Below the pieces are notes generated by a model, which saw only the letters and a list, made by a program, of their open reading frames with translations, did no database searches and was not told the DNA's origin. Of a DNA stretch of 64,000 bases, positions 55,981 through 64,000 are shown piece by piece. Made by a program: the position numbers and the translations under genes. Origin of the DNA: Rikenella microfusus. GTDB lineage: Bacteria > Bacteroidota > Bacteroidia > Bacteroidales > VadinHA17. The stretch covers positions 1 through 64,000 of the forward strand of contig DYKN01000016.1 in NCBI GenBank assembly GCA_020722575.1. Reading direction: 5' to 3'. Position 1 is the stretch's first letter, and each line of letters begins with the position of its first letter.

Positions 55981-55987
55981 ATTTTTG

Positions 55988-57739
55988 CTATGGTTTCCTG
56001 ATGTCAATCATAAGTTCGCTGAGCTGCGTCTTAGATACAGGTGAAGGCGTATCTATCATGATATCACGTCCGGCATTGTTTTTCGGGAAAGCGATAACTT
56101 CTCTTATTGAGTCTTCTCCGGCAAAAAGTGCCACCCATCGGTCAAAACCGAAAGCTATTCCGCCATGAGGAGGCGCACCATACCTGAAAGCATTGATAAG
56201 GAACCCGAACTGTGAAGATGCTTCTTCTTCTGTGAAACCCAATACTTTAAACATCAGCTTCTGAACTGATGAATCGTGTATCCTGATGGAACCTCCTCCA
56301 ATCTCAATGCCGTTAATAACAAGATCATAAGCATTTGCGCGAACCTTAGCCGGGTCAGTTTCCATCAGGTCAATATCCTCAGGTTTCGGAGATGTAAAAG
56401 GATGATGCCGTGCATAGAATCTTTGTGTTTCATCATCCCACTCAAAAAGTGGAAAATCCACCACCCACAAAGGAGAAAAAGTTTCGGCTTTCCTTAATCC
56501 CATATCGCCTGCCAGTTTCAAGCGAAGCTCGGAAAGCGCTGATAAGGATTTCTCCCTCTCTCCAGCTATAATAAGAATCAGACTACCCGGCATAGCATTT
56601 ACAGCTCTCACCCATTTAGCAAGTTCTTCAGTAGAATAGTATTTATCAACCGATGATTTTATTGTACCGTCAGTATTATACTTTACAGTAAAAATCCCTG
56701 AAGCACCTATTTGAGGTCTTCTTACAAATTCCACAAGTTCGTCAATTTGTTTCCTCGAATATTCCGAACAACCTTCCGCTACAATCGCACCAGCATAACC
56801 AGCATTATCAAATACGGTAAATCCCTTACCTTTGACCAGCATGGTAATTTCAGTAATTTTCATATCAAACCTTATGTCGGGTTTGTCTGTCCCGTACAGA
56901 CTCATAGCCTCATCCCATGTAATTCTTGGAAAATCATCCTCTAATACGATGCCCTTAATTTCCCGGAAAAGGTGTTTTGCCAGTCCTTCAAAAGTTTTCA
57001 GAATATCATCCTGTTCTACAAAAGCCATTTCGCAATCGATCTGAGTGAATTCAGGCTGGCGGTCAGCTCTCAGGTCTTCATCTCTGAAACATCTTACAAT
57101 TTGAAAATATTTGTCGAATCCTGCAACCATCAGGAGCTGTTTGAAAGTCTGAGGCGATTGTGGCAGGGCATAAAATGTGCCAGGATGCAACCTCGACGGA
57201 ACAATAAAGTCGCGAGCACCTTCAGGGGTCGACTTGATAAGCATCGGGGTTTCAATCTCCAGAAATCCGTGAGAATCGAAATATCTTCTTACTTCCTGTG
57301 CCATTCTGTGACGCAGGATAATATTCTCCCGTAAACATGGCCTGCGAAGATCAAGATATCTGAATTTCATCCGAAGCTCTTCACCTCCGTCAGTTTCATT
57401 CTCAATGGTAAACGGAGGTAATTCGCTGGAACTTAAAACATCAATCTCCTCTGCAATTATTTCTATATCTCCGGTAGGTATTTTCAGATTTTTACTGCTC
57501 CTTTCCCTGACTTTACCCTTCACCTGTACAACAAATTCTCTCCCAATCTTCCGTGCCTTTTCACACAACTCAGCATTAGTGTTCATGTCAAACACAAGTT
57601 GTGTAATTCCGTATCTGTCGCGAAGGTCAATAAATGTCATCCCACCCAGATCTCTGGTTCGCTGAACCCATCCAGCCAGAATAACATCTTTTCCTGCATC
57701 AGAAAGTCTTAACTCTCCACAAGTATGTGTCCTGTACAT
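55988..57739 (-). CDS. aspS: aspartyl-tRNA synthetase
   Basis: AspS charges tRNA-Asp. The 583-residue protein is the bacterial type: an N-terminal OB-fold anticodon domain (1-110), class II motif 2 around [22 protein letters not shown], a GAD insertion domain (about 290-400) and motif 3 near [13 protein letters not shown]. It converges with the plug-protein gene (seven bases between stops) and is divergent from tadA. A -7 element lies just upstream. Confidence 0.97.
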   Translation of the reverse strand: MYRTHTCGELRLSDAGKDVILAGWVQRTRDLGGMTFIDLRDRYGITQLVFDMNTNAELCEKARKIGREFVVQVKGKVRERSSKNLKIPTGDIEIIAEEIDVLSSSELPPFTIENETDGGEELRMKFRYLDLRRPCLRENIILRHRMAQEVRRYFDSHGFLEIETPMLIKSTPEGARDFIVPSRLHPGTFYALPQSPQTFKQLLMVAGFDKYFQIVRCFRDEDLRADRQPEFTQIDCEMAFVEQDDILKTFEGLAKHLFREIKGIVLEDDFPRITWDEAMSLYGTDKPDIRFDMKITEITMLVKGKGFTVFDNAGYAGAIVAEGCSEYSRKQIDELVEFVRRPQIGASGIFTVKYNTDGTIKSSVDKYYSTEELAKWVRAVNAMPGSLILIIAGEREKSLSALSELRLKLAGDMGLRKAETFSPLWVVDFPLFEWDDETQRFYARHHPFTSPKPEDIDLMETDPAKVRANAYDLVINGIEIGGGSIRIHDSSVQKLMFKVLGFTEEEASSQFGFLINAFRYGAPPHGGIAFGFDRWVALFAGEDSIREVIAFPKNNAGRDIMIDTPSPVSKTQLSELMIDIRKP

Positions 57740-57756
57740 TATTTAAAAAATTTCAG

Positions 57757-57764
57757 CAAAAATA
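57757..57764 (-). promoter_or_regulatory. candidate -7 element for aspS
   Basis: TATTTTTG on the minus strand, 17 bases before the aspS ATG; matches TAnnTTTG. No clear -33 element. Confidence 0.4.
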
Positions 57765-57839
57765 AGAAAATAATATTCAACCCTGAATTGTGGATCAAGC
57801 AATCTTGAATAATAAGATGTCTGTTTAACCATATATTAT

Positions 57840-57847
57840 TACTTTTG
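57840..57847 (+). promoter_or_regulatory. candidate -7 element for tadA
   Basis: TACTTTTG matches TAnnTTTG, 16 bases before the tadA ATG at 57864. No TTTG at the expected -33 site. Confidence 0.4.
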
Positions 57848-57863
57848 CTATAAGAATTTATAT

Positions 57864-58313
57864 ATGTCAACAGAGCAGACTGACAGCATATTCATGAAGG
57901 CGGCTATTGACGAAGCAATGAAAGCACTGGAAAAGCAAGAGGTACCCATAGGTGCTGTCATTGTTGCGAAAGGACAGATTATAGCCCGTGCCCATAACCT
58001 TACAGAGACCCTCAATGATCCCACAGCCCATGCGGAAATGCAGGCCATAACTTCAGCCACAAACTACATCGGTGGAAAGTATCTTACCGAATGTACAATC
58101 TATGTGACCGTTGAACCATGCCCTATGTGTGCCTCTGCTCTTGGCTGGAGCCAGATATCAACCCTTGTTTACGGAACACACGATGAAAAAAAAGGATATA
58201 CAACAATCTCCGAAAAACTACTTCATCCCGGCACAAAAGTACGAAAAGGTATCCTCGCAGAAGAGTGCAAAAAACTGATGACTGACTTCTTCAGAAAAAA
58301 AAGAAAAAAGTAA
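57864..58313 (+). CDS. tadA: tRNA adenosine(34) deaminase
   Basis: TadA deaminates A34 to inosine in tRNA-Arg(ACG), allowing wobble decoding. The 149 residues contain the zinc/catalytic HAE motif (His56, Glu58 in DPTAHAEMQ) and PCPMC (Cys86, Cys89). The C-terminus is lysine-rich. A guanine or cytosine deaminase of the same family is the alternative, but the NDPTAHAE context and the C-terminal helix fit TadA best. The small membrane protein gene follows after 33 bases. Confidence 0.88.
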   Translation: MSTEQTDSIFMKAAIDEAMKALEKQEVPIGAVIVAKGQIIARAHNLTETLNDPTAHAEMQAITSATNYIGGKYLTECTIYVTVEPCPMCASALGWSQISTLVYGTHDEKKGYTTISEKLLHPGTKVRKGILAEECKKLMTDFFRKKRKK

Positions 58314-58346
58314 ATCCATAAAACAACCAGTCAAATTACTGAATAT

Positions 58347-58847
58347 ATGATTATCGAAAACAGCAAGGCTATCATTGAACTCAGAATAAAACTTTTCGTT
58401 GTTACTGTTTTGGTGATAGTTTATCTTATTCTTACATATTCTGCAAAACTTATCAAATTTCCACTTTTAGGGCTCAGTGACAGCTGGTGGACCTTTTTTA
58501 TCGTTTTCTTTTACCTTTGTTACCTGATCTACCCTACGGTTCTCAATTACTATTATATATACTTTTCCGATGAGGATGATAAAATAATAATAAGATACTT
58601 TATTGCAGGCATAATATCGGGCAGAAAGAATTCCATCGAAATTCCGAAGATCCAGTTTTCCGGTTTCAGACATGAGAAAAAATTGTTTGGACTTGTTCAG
58701 AGTGTTACACTATTTCAGAATGTAAGGGGAGGAATAGCAAAATACCCGCCGGTATATATAAGCCTTCTAACGAGAAAGGAAAGATCCAGATTACTGCAAT
58801 CACTTTATCACCATGCGCCTTCAGGAACTAAAGAAGTGAACAAATAA
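58347..58847 (+). CDS. small membrane protein with PH-like tail, function unknown
   Basis: The 166-residue protein has two membrane helices (about 14-34 and 46-70) followed by a soluble domain. In that domain the strand pattern DDKIIIRYFIAGIISGRKNSIEIPKIQFSGFRHEKKLFGL resembles bacterial PH-like (YdbT/DUF304 type) folds: a bent strand pair and a turn before a conserved glycine. I cannot name a family with confidence. It is downstream of tadA and 87 bases upstream of gdhA. Confidence 0.6.
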   Translation: MIIENSKAIIELRIKLFVVTVLVIVYLILTYSAKLIKFPLLGLSDSWWTFFIVFFYLCYLIYPTVLNYYYIYFSDEDDKIIIRYFIAGIISGRKNSIEIPKIQFSGFRHEKKLFGLVQSVTLFQNVRGGIAKYPPVYISLLTRKERSRLLQSLYHHAPSGTKEVNK

Positions 58848-58934
58848 AAATGAGTAAAATCATTTTTAATCTGCACTTTATTATTAATCTTTGTTTTATT
58901 AAATATCCTGAAACAAATCATAAATTTTATTGCC

Positions 58935-60272
58935 ATGATTGTTGAAGAAATAATGAATAATCTCGAAAAGAAACACCCCGGGGAGATAGAATATCTTCAG
59001 GCCGTAAGGGAAGTTCTTGAATCAATAGAGGATGTTTACAATGATAATCCTCAATTTGAATCAGCCAGAATTATTGAACGGCTGATAGAACCCGACAGGG
59101 TTATTATTTTCAAGGTTCCCTGGGTTGACGATGAAGGTGAGATTCATATCAACATCGGGTATCGTGTTCAGTTCAACAATGCTATTGGCCCATACAAGGG
59201 AGGTTTACGTTTCCACCCGAGTGTCAATCTATCGATCCTTAAATTCCTGGGTTTTGAACAGATATTTAAGAACTCTCTCACAACACTTCCGATGGGAGGT
59301 GCAAAAGGGGGTTCAGATTTCAATCCTAAAGGCAGGTCCAATTCTGAGATAATGCGATTCTGCCAGTCTTTTATGCTTGAACTCTGGAAATATATCGGAC
59401 CCGAGATTGACGTTCCAGCAGGTGATATTGGAGTAGGTGGACGTGAAATCGGCTACCTTTATGGAATGTATAAACGTCTGAGAGGAGATCACACAGGTGT
59501 TCTGACGGGTAAAGGCATTAACTGGGGTGGGTCGCTTATAAGGCCGGAGGCAACCGGCTTTGGTTGCGTTTACTTCGCAAGCGAAATGCTCGCTACCAGG
59601 GGAGAATCGTTCAAAGGTAAAAGGGTAGCTATTTCAGGCTTCGGCAATGTAGCATGGGGTGCTGCACTTAAAGTCACCGAACTGGGCGGAAAGGTTGTAA
59701 CACTCTCCGGCCCTGACGGATATGTTTATGACCCCGATGGAGTATCTGGAAAGAAAATTGATTACATGCTCGAACTCCGGGCTTCAAATCAGGATATTGT
59801 AAGCCCGTACGCGAAAGAATTCGAGGGAGTTGAATTCCACCCCGGAAAACACCCATGGGAAGTACCGGTCGATATCGCCCTCCCCTGCGCGACACAGAAT
59901 GAACTCAACGCCGAGGATGCCCTGAACCTGGTTAAAAATAAATGTATGTGTGTATGCGAAGGAGCCAATATGCCAAGTACTCCCGAAGCAATTGAAATAT
60001 TCCAGAAAAATGGACTTCTTTTTGCTCCCGGAAAAGCTGCCAATGCTGGCGGAGTAGCAACATCCGGACTCGAGATGTCACAGAACTCCATGAAACTTAG
60101 CTGGGGAAAAGAAGAAGTCGATAAACGCCTGCACGAAATAATGCATAACATTCATGAACAATGCGTTAAATACGGCAAAAGAGCTGATGGATATATCGAT
60201 TATGTCAAAGGAGCCAACGTGGCGGGTTTCCTGAAAGTCGCAAATGCAATGCTCGATATGGGTATAGCTTAA
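58935..60272 (+). CDS. gdhA: NADP-type glutamate dehydrogenase
   Basis: This 445-residue GDH interconverts glutamate with 2-oxoglutarate and ammonium. The N-terminal domain shows the signatures [16 protein letters not shown] and [16 protein letters not shown] with the catalytic lysines, and [19 protein letters not shown]. The C-terminal Rossmann domain has GFGNVAWGA. The length and the hexameric-type sequence match the NADP-dependent bacterial enzymes; cofactor is inferred. Trp63 in KVPWVDDEGE corresponds to the amber codon in the second copy at 61601. A strong terminator follows. Confidence 0.95.
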   Translation: MIVEEIMNNLEKKHPGEIEYLQAVREVLESIEDVYNDNPQFESARIIERLIEPDRVIIFKVPWVDDEGEIHINIGYRVQFNNAIGPYKGGLRFHPSVNLSILKFLGFEQIFKNSLTTLPMGGAKGGSDFNPKGRSNSEIMRFCQSFMLELWKYIGPEIDVPAGDIGVGGREIGYLYGMYKRLRGDHTGVLTGKGINWGGSLIRPEATGFGCVYFASEMLATRGESFKGKRVAISGFGNVAWGAALKVTELGGKVVTLSGPDGYVYDPDGVSGKKIDYMLELRASNQDIVSPYAKEFEGVEFHPGKHPWEVPVDIALPCATQNELNAEDALNLVKNKCMCVCEGANMPSTPEAIEIFQKNGLLFAPGKAANAGGVATSGLEMSQNSMKLSWGKEEVDKRLHEIMHNIHEQCVKYGKRADGYIDYVKGANVAGFLKVANAMLDMGIA

Positions 60273-60307
60273 TCTTTAAGATTGCTTCTTTTTTATTCAA
60301 CCTGTTG

Positions 60308-60347
60308 AACAGACTCACCTCATTTTGTGAGTCTGTTTATTTTTTAT
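60308..60347 (+). terminator. intrinsic terminator after gdhA
   Basis: AACAGACTCAC (60308-60318) and GTGAGTCTGTT (60327-60337) form a perfect 11-bp stem around an eight-base loop, followed by a T-rich tail. It lies 36 bases after the gdhA stop. Strong Rho-independent form. Confidence 0.85.
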
Positions 60348-60352
60348 ATTTG
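60324..60352 (+). promoter_or_regulatory. candidate promoter for dprA embedded in the gdhA terminator
   Basis: TATATTTG (60345-60352) matches the -7 consensus and TTTG (60324-60327) lies 17 bases upstream inside the terminator loop. The dprA ATG is at 60377. Spacing is slightly short of the usual 19 or more. Confidence 0.45.
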
Positions 60353-60376
60353 CTATAAGTCTCATTTCCTTGTGCC

Positions 60377-61486
60377 ATGTCAGAACAACAACTTATCTAT
60401 AGAATCGCTTTAAGCCTTATACCGGGCATTGGTGATATAAACGCCAGAAAACTTGTTTCATACATTGGAAGTGTCGAAGGAGTATTTACTGAGCCTTATC
60501 GCTCATTAATAAAAATACCCGGTATCGGAACGACACTTGCCAGACAGATATATGAACGGTCATATTTAAAAATAGCTGAAAAAGAAGCAGAGTATGTCAA
60601 AAAAAATTGTATTAAAACTTATTTTTATCTTGATAAAGACTATCCCTACCGCTTAAAACAATGCGAAGATTCACCTATTATTTTCTATTTCAAGGGCAAT
60701 TGCGACCTTGATGCAGCGCGTATTTTAAGTGTTGTAGGCACACGTAACCCTACAGGGCGTGGAAAGGAAATATGCGAAAAAATAATAACCGGGCTTGCTC
60801 TCGATAATCCCGGACTGGTTATTGTTAGCGGCCTGGCATACGGTATAGATATCACTGCACATAAAAGTGCTCTGGCAAACAATCTTCCTACCCTTGGTGT
60901 GCTCGGTCATGGCTTTAAAACAACCTATCCTTATGTTCATAAACCTGTTGCAGAAGCAATGTTGAAAAACGGCGGACTGCTTACTGATTTCCACTCTGAT
61001 GAAAAGCCAGAAAGAAACAATTTTATAAAACGAAATCGCATTATTGCAGGAATATCAGATGCCACACTTATTGTTGAATCAGCAGTAACAGGAGGTGCAC
61101 TAATAACCACCGACCTTGCCAATTCATATAACAGAGATGTATTTGCAGTTCCTGGACGAATAGATGATACATGGTCGGCAGGATGCAATAATCTAATCAA
61201 ACGAAACAAGGCTGCACTCGTCGAAAGCCATCTCGATATAGAATACTTCCTCAACTGGCAACCCCAAAAAAATAATCCTCCTGTTCAAAGAGTCCTTTTC
61301 GCAGAACTCACAGATGACGAAAAGAAAATTTATGAACTTCTTAATAAAGAAGAAGAAATGAATTTCGATCAAATTTGCCGTGAAACAGGATTTTCAGTTA
61401 ATAAACTTTCAACTATCTTATTGCAAATGGAATTCAACAGGTTAATAAAAAGTTGCCCGGGAAATATTTTTAAAATTTTAAGTTAA
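60377..61486 (+). CDS. dprA: DNA-processing protein DprA
   Basis: DprA loads RecA onto incoming single-stranded DNA during transformation and protects it. The 369 residues have an N-terminal helix-hairpin-helix region (SLIPGIGDINARKLVSYIG), a Rossmann-like core with VVGTRNPTGRGKE, VSGLAYGIDITAHKSAL and NRIIAGISDATLIVESAVTGGALIT, and a C-terminal winged-helix domain (about 310-369). The full set of DprA motifs is present. It sits between the two glutamate dehydrogenase genes. Confidence 0.95.
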   Translation: MSEQQLIYRIALSLIPGIGDINARKLVSYIGSVEGVFTEPYRSLIKIPGIGTTLARQIYERSYLKIAEKEAEYVKKNCIKTYFYLDKDYPYRLKQCEDSPIIFYFKGNCDLDAARILSVVGTRNPTGRGKEICEKIITGLALDNPGLVIVSGLAYGIDITAHKSALANNLPTLGVLGHGFKTTYPYVHKPVAEAMLKNGGLLTDFHSDEKPERNNFIKRNRIIAGISDATLIVESAVTGGALITTDLANSYNRDVFAVPGRIDDTWSAGCNNLIKRNKAALVESHLDIEYFLNWQPQKNNPPVQRVLFAELTDDEKKIYELLNKEEEMNFDQICRETGFSVNKLSTILLQMEFNRLIKSCPGNIFKILS

Positions 61487-61541
61487 CATATTAAATTATT
61501 AAATTTTTTATCATTTTTTTTAATATTTATACATATTTATC

Positions 61542-61549
61542 TATTTTTG
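61542..61549 (+). promoter_or_regulatory. candidate -7 element for the second gdhA copy
   Basis: TATTTTTG matches TAnnTTTG, 51 bases before the ATG at 61601. No -33 TTTG. A near-perfect palindrome centred on AAAAACGTTTTT (61559-61570) lies in the leader. Confidence 0.35.
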
Positions 61550-61600
61550 CTCGATTTAAAAAACGTTTTTAAAAATTTATTAATCGTAAAAATAAAAGAA

Positions 61601-62941
<1,341 letters not shown>

Positions 62942-63003
62942 AACCAACAGGAAAAGAGATACTCCGGGGGAAAAAATTATCTTACTAATCCTGTAATTAG
63001 AAT

Positions 63004-63777
63004 ATGTATCTTATTGATACTCATTCACATATATATCTTGATGAATTTGATTCCGACAGGGATGAGGTAATCAAAAGAGCATTAGAAAAGGGAGTGATTA
63101 AAATGTTAATGCCAAACATTGACACAACCACTTTACCTATAATGCTATCATTATCAAAACGTTATAAGGGGATATGTTTCCCCATGACAGGTCTTCATCC
63201 AACTAACGTTAGTGAAAATTATAAAGGTCATCTGAACCAGCTCGAGGATTATCTCAATAATCCTGATATTATTGCCATCGGAGAAACTGGCATAGATTTA
63301 TACCGGGATAAATCTTTTACTGAAGAACAAATAATTGCTTTCCGGATTCAGGCTTCGTGGGCTGTTGAAACTGGCCTTCCCCTGATTATCCATTCCAGAA
63401 ATGCTTTTCGAGAAATCTTTGAAGTACTCAGTGAGTTCAGAAAATCACGCCTCAAAGGTATTTTCCACGCCTTTTCAGGTGACTTCGAAATTGCAAACCG
63501 TGTAATAGAAGCAGGTTTTAAGCTTGGTATCAGCGGTGTGGTAACCTTTAAAAATTCAGTCCTTCCAAACATCATAAAGGAAGCTGGATTGGAAAATATA
63601 GTACTCGAAACCGATTCTCCATATCTTGCCCCTTTTCCCTTCAGAGGAAAAAGAAATGAAAGTTCTTATATTTGCATTATAAACAGTGCTGTTGCTAAAA
63701 TACTTGGTATGAAAGAGGAGCAAACAGCTGAAATTACTACACAAAATGCAAAAGAACTTTTTAATCTGAATGGATAA
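63004..63777 (+). CDS. tatD: TatD family metal-dependent hydrolase
   Basis: The 257-residue TIM-barrel protein carries the metal ligands DTHSHIYLDEF (His7, His9), AIGETGIDLYRD, PLIIHSRNA, IFHAFSG and ETDSPYLAP. Family members are 3'-5' DNA/RNA exonucleases and D-aminoacyl-tRNA deacylases. The closest Bacteroidota relatives are annotated TatD or YcfH; the precise substrate is unknown. Its last codons overlap the ATG of the asparaginase gene by eight bases. Confidence 0.92.
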   Translation: MYLIDTHSHIYLDEFDSDRDEVIKRALEKGVIKMLMPNIDTTTLPIMLSLSKRYKGICFPMTGLHPTNVSENYKGHLNQLEDYLNNPDIIAIGETGIDLYRDKSFTEEQIIAFRIQASWAVETGLPLIIHSRNAFREIFEVLSEFRKSRLKGIFHAFSGDFEIANRVIEAGFKLGISGVVTFKNSVLPNIIKEAGLENIVLETDSPYLAPFPFRGKRNESSYICIINSAVAKILGMKEEQTAEITTQNAKELFNLNG

Positions 63778-64000
63778 GGGTGCTCATTCAATACTTATTA
63801 TTTATACGGGCGGGACTATCGGTATGGTTAACGACCCGCATACAGGTTCTCTTATACCTATTGATTTTCAACACGTCTACCAGCAGGTGCCGGAATTGAA
63901 AAAGTTTGACCTTCTTCTTGATTCCATATCCATTAATCCAGTTATAGATTCATCCGACATCGAACCCGACAAATGGATAAAGATGGCTGATGCCATTGCA
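63770..64000 (+). CDS. ansA: type I L-asparaginase, 5' part only
   Basis: An ATG at 63770 opens a frame running off the window end (77 codons seen). It contains the asparaginase active-site motif IYTGGTIGMV at residues 10-19, including the first catalytic threonine. The opening up to VNDPHTGSLIPIDF resembles the bacterial cytoplasmic (type I) enzymes. It overlaps the tatD stop by eight bases, an arrangement seen in other Bacteroidota, and suggests coupled translation. The enzyme hydrolyses asparagine to aspartate and ammonia. The C-terminal half is beyond the window. Confidence 0.88.
   Translation, partial: MDKGAHSILIIYTGGTIGMVNDPHTGSLIPIDFQHVYQQVPELKKFDLLLDSISINPVIDSSDIEPDKWIKMADAIA

Overview
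The window is about 64 kb of chromosomal, AT-rich DNA from a member of the Bacteroidota, probably Bacteroidales or a close relative. Four things support this: a type IX secretion (T9SS) type B cargo with a PorP/SprF partner, an FtsZ ending in the Bacteroidota-style tail DNAYLNDNVD, family genes typical of the phylum (DUF4783, DUF1343/NamZ, the ~630-residue PurF-like protein, an FtsI carrying a PASTA domain, Porin_10-type barrel), and the recurrent promoter element TAnnTTTG in front of many genes. TAG, TGA and TAA all serve as ordinary stop codons. I see no tRNA, rRNA, CRISPR array, insertion sequence or prophage.

Layout. 1-3.1 kb (+): rluB, era and der, a ribosome-maturation run, then a small lipoprotein. 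3.6-18.8 kb (-): a long same-strand run reading rlmH, a very large membrane histidine kinase, a 1403-residue T9SS type B surface protein, PorP/SprF, a PD40/PKD protein, an unknown secreted protein and a beta-propeller/SpoIIE phosphatase. 18.9-21.6 kb (+): DUF4783, nadC and an unknown lipoprotein. 21.6-31.7 kb: valS, an aminotransferase, namZ, a lolE-type permease, mltF and a porin. 31.7-47.0 kb (-): a complete-looking dcw cell-division/wall cluster mraZ-rsmH-ftsL-ftsI-murE-mraY-murD-ftsW-murG-murC-ftsQ-ftsA-ftsZ without murF, with the porin attached at its 3' end. 47.3-49.2 kb (+): a likely glycine-lipid acyltransferase pair. 49.2-53.5 kb (-): PurF-like amidotransferase, SPOR protein, propeller lipoprotein and yebC. 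53.9-64 kb: miaB, a plug-only TonB-receptor-like protein, aspS (-), tadA, a small membrane protein, gdhA, dprA, a second gdhA broken by one amber codon, tatD and the start of ansA.

How the parts work together. The dcw cluster makes lipid II (MurC, MurD, MurE, MraY, MurG) and the septal machinery that uses it (FtsQ, FtsL, FtsI, FtsW, FtsA, FtsZ). In front of it sit four direct RTGGR boxes spaced exactly 10 bp apart, which match the known MraZ operator pattern and imply autoregulation of the whole cluster. The 3.6-18.3 kb run looks like one surface-structure locus: a cargo, its outer-membrane partner, accessory envelope proteins and two signalling proteins.

Most notable observations: the single in-frame TAG in an otherwise intact second glutamate dehydrogenase gene, the MraZ operator with an adjacent perfect inverted repeat and an opposite-facing terminator-like hairpin, a 7-bp tandem repeat tract just upstream of miaB, the T9SS surface locus, the plug-only receptor-like protein, and two short coding-like fragments flanking the aminotransferase gene.
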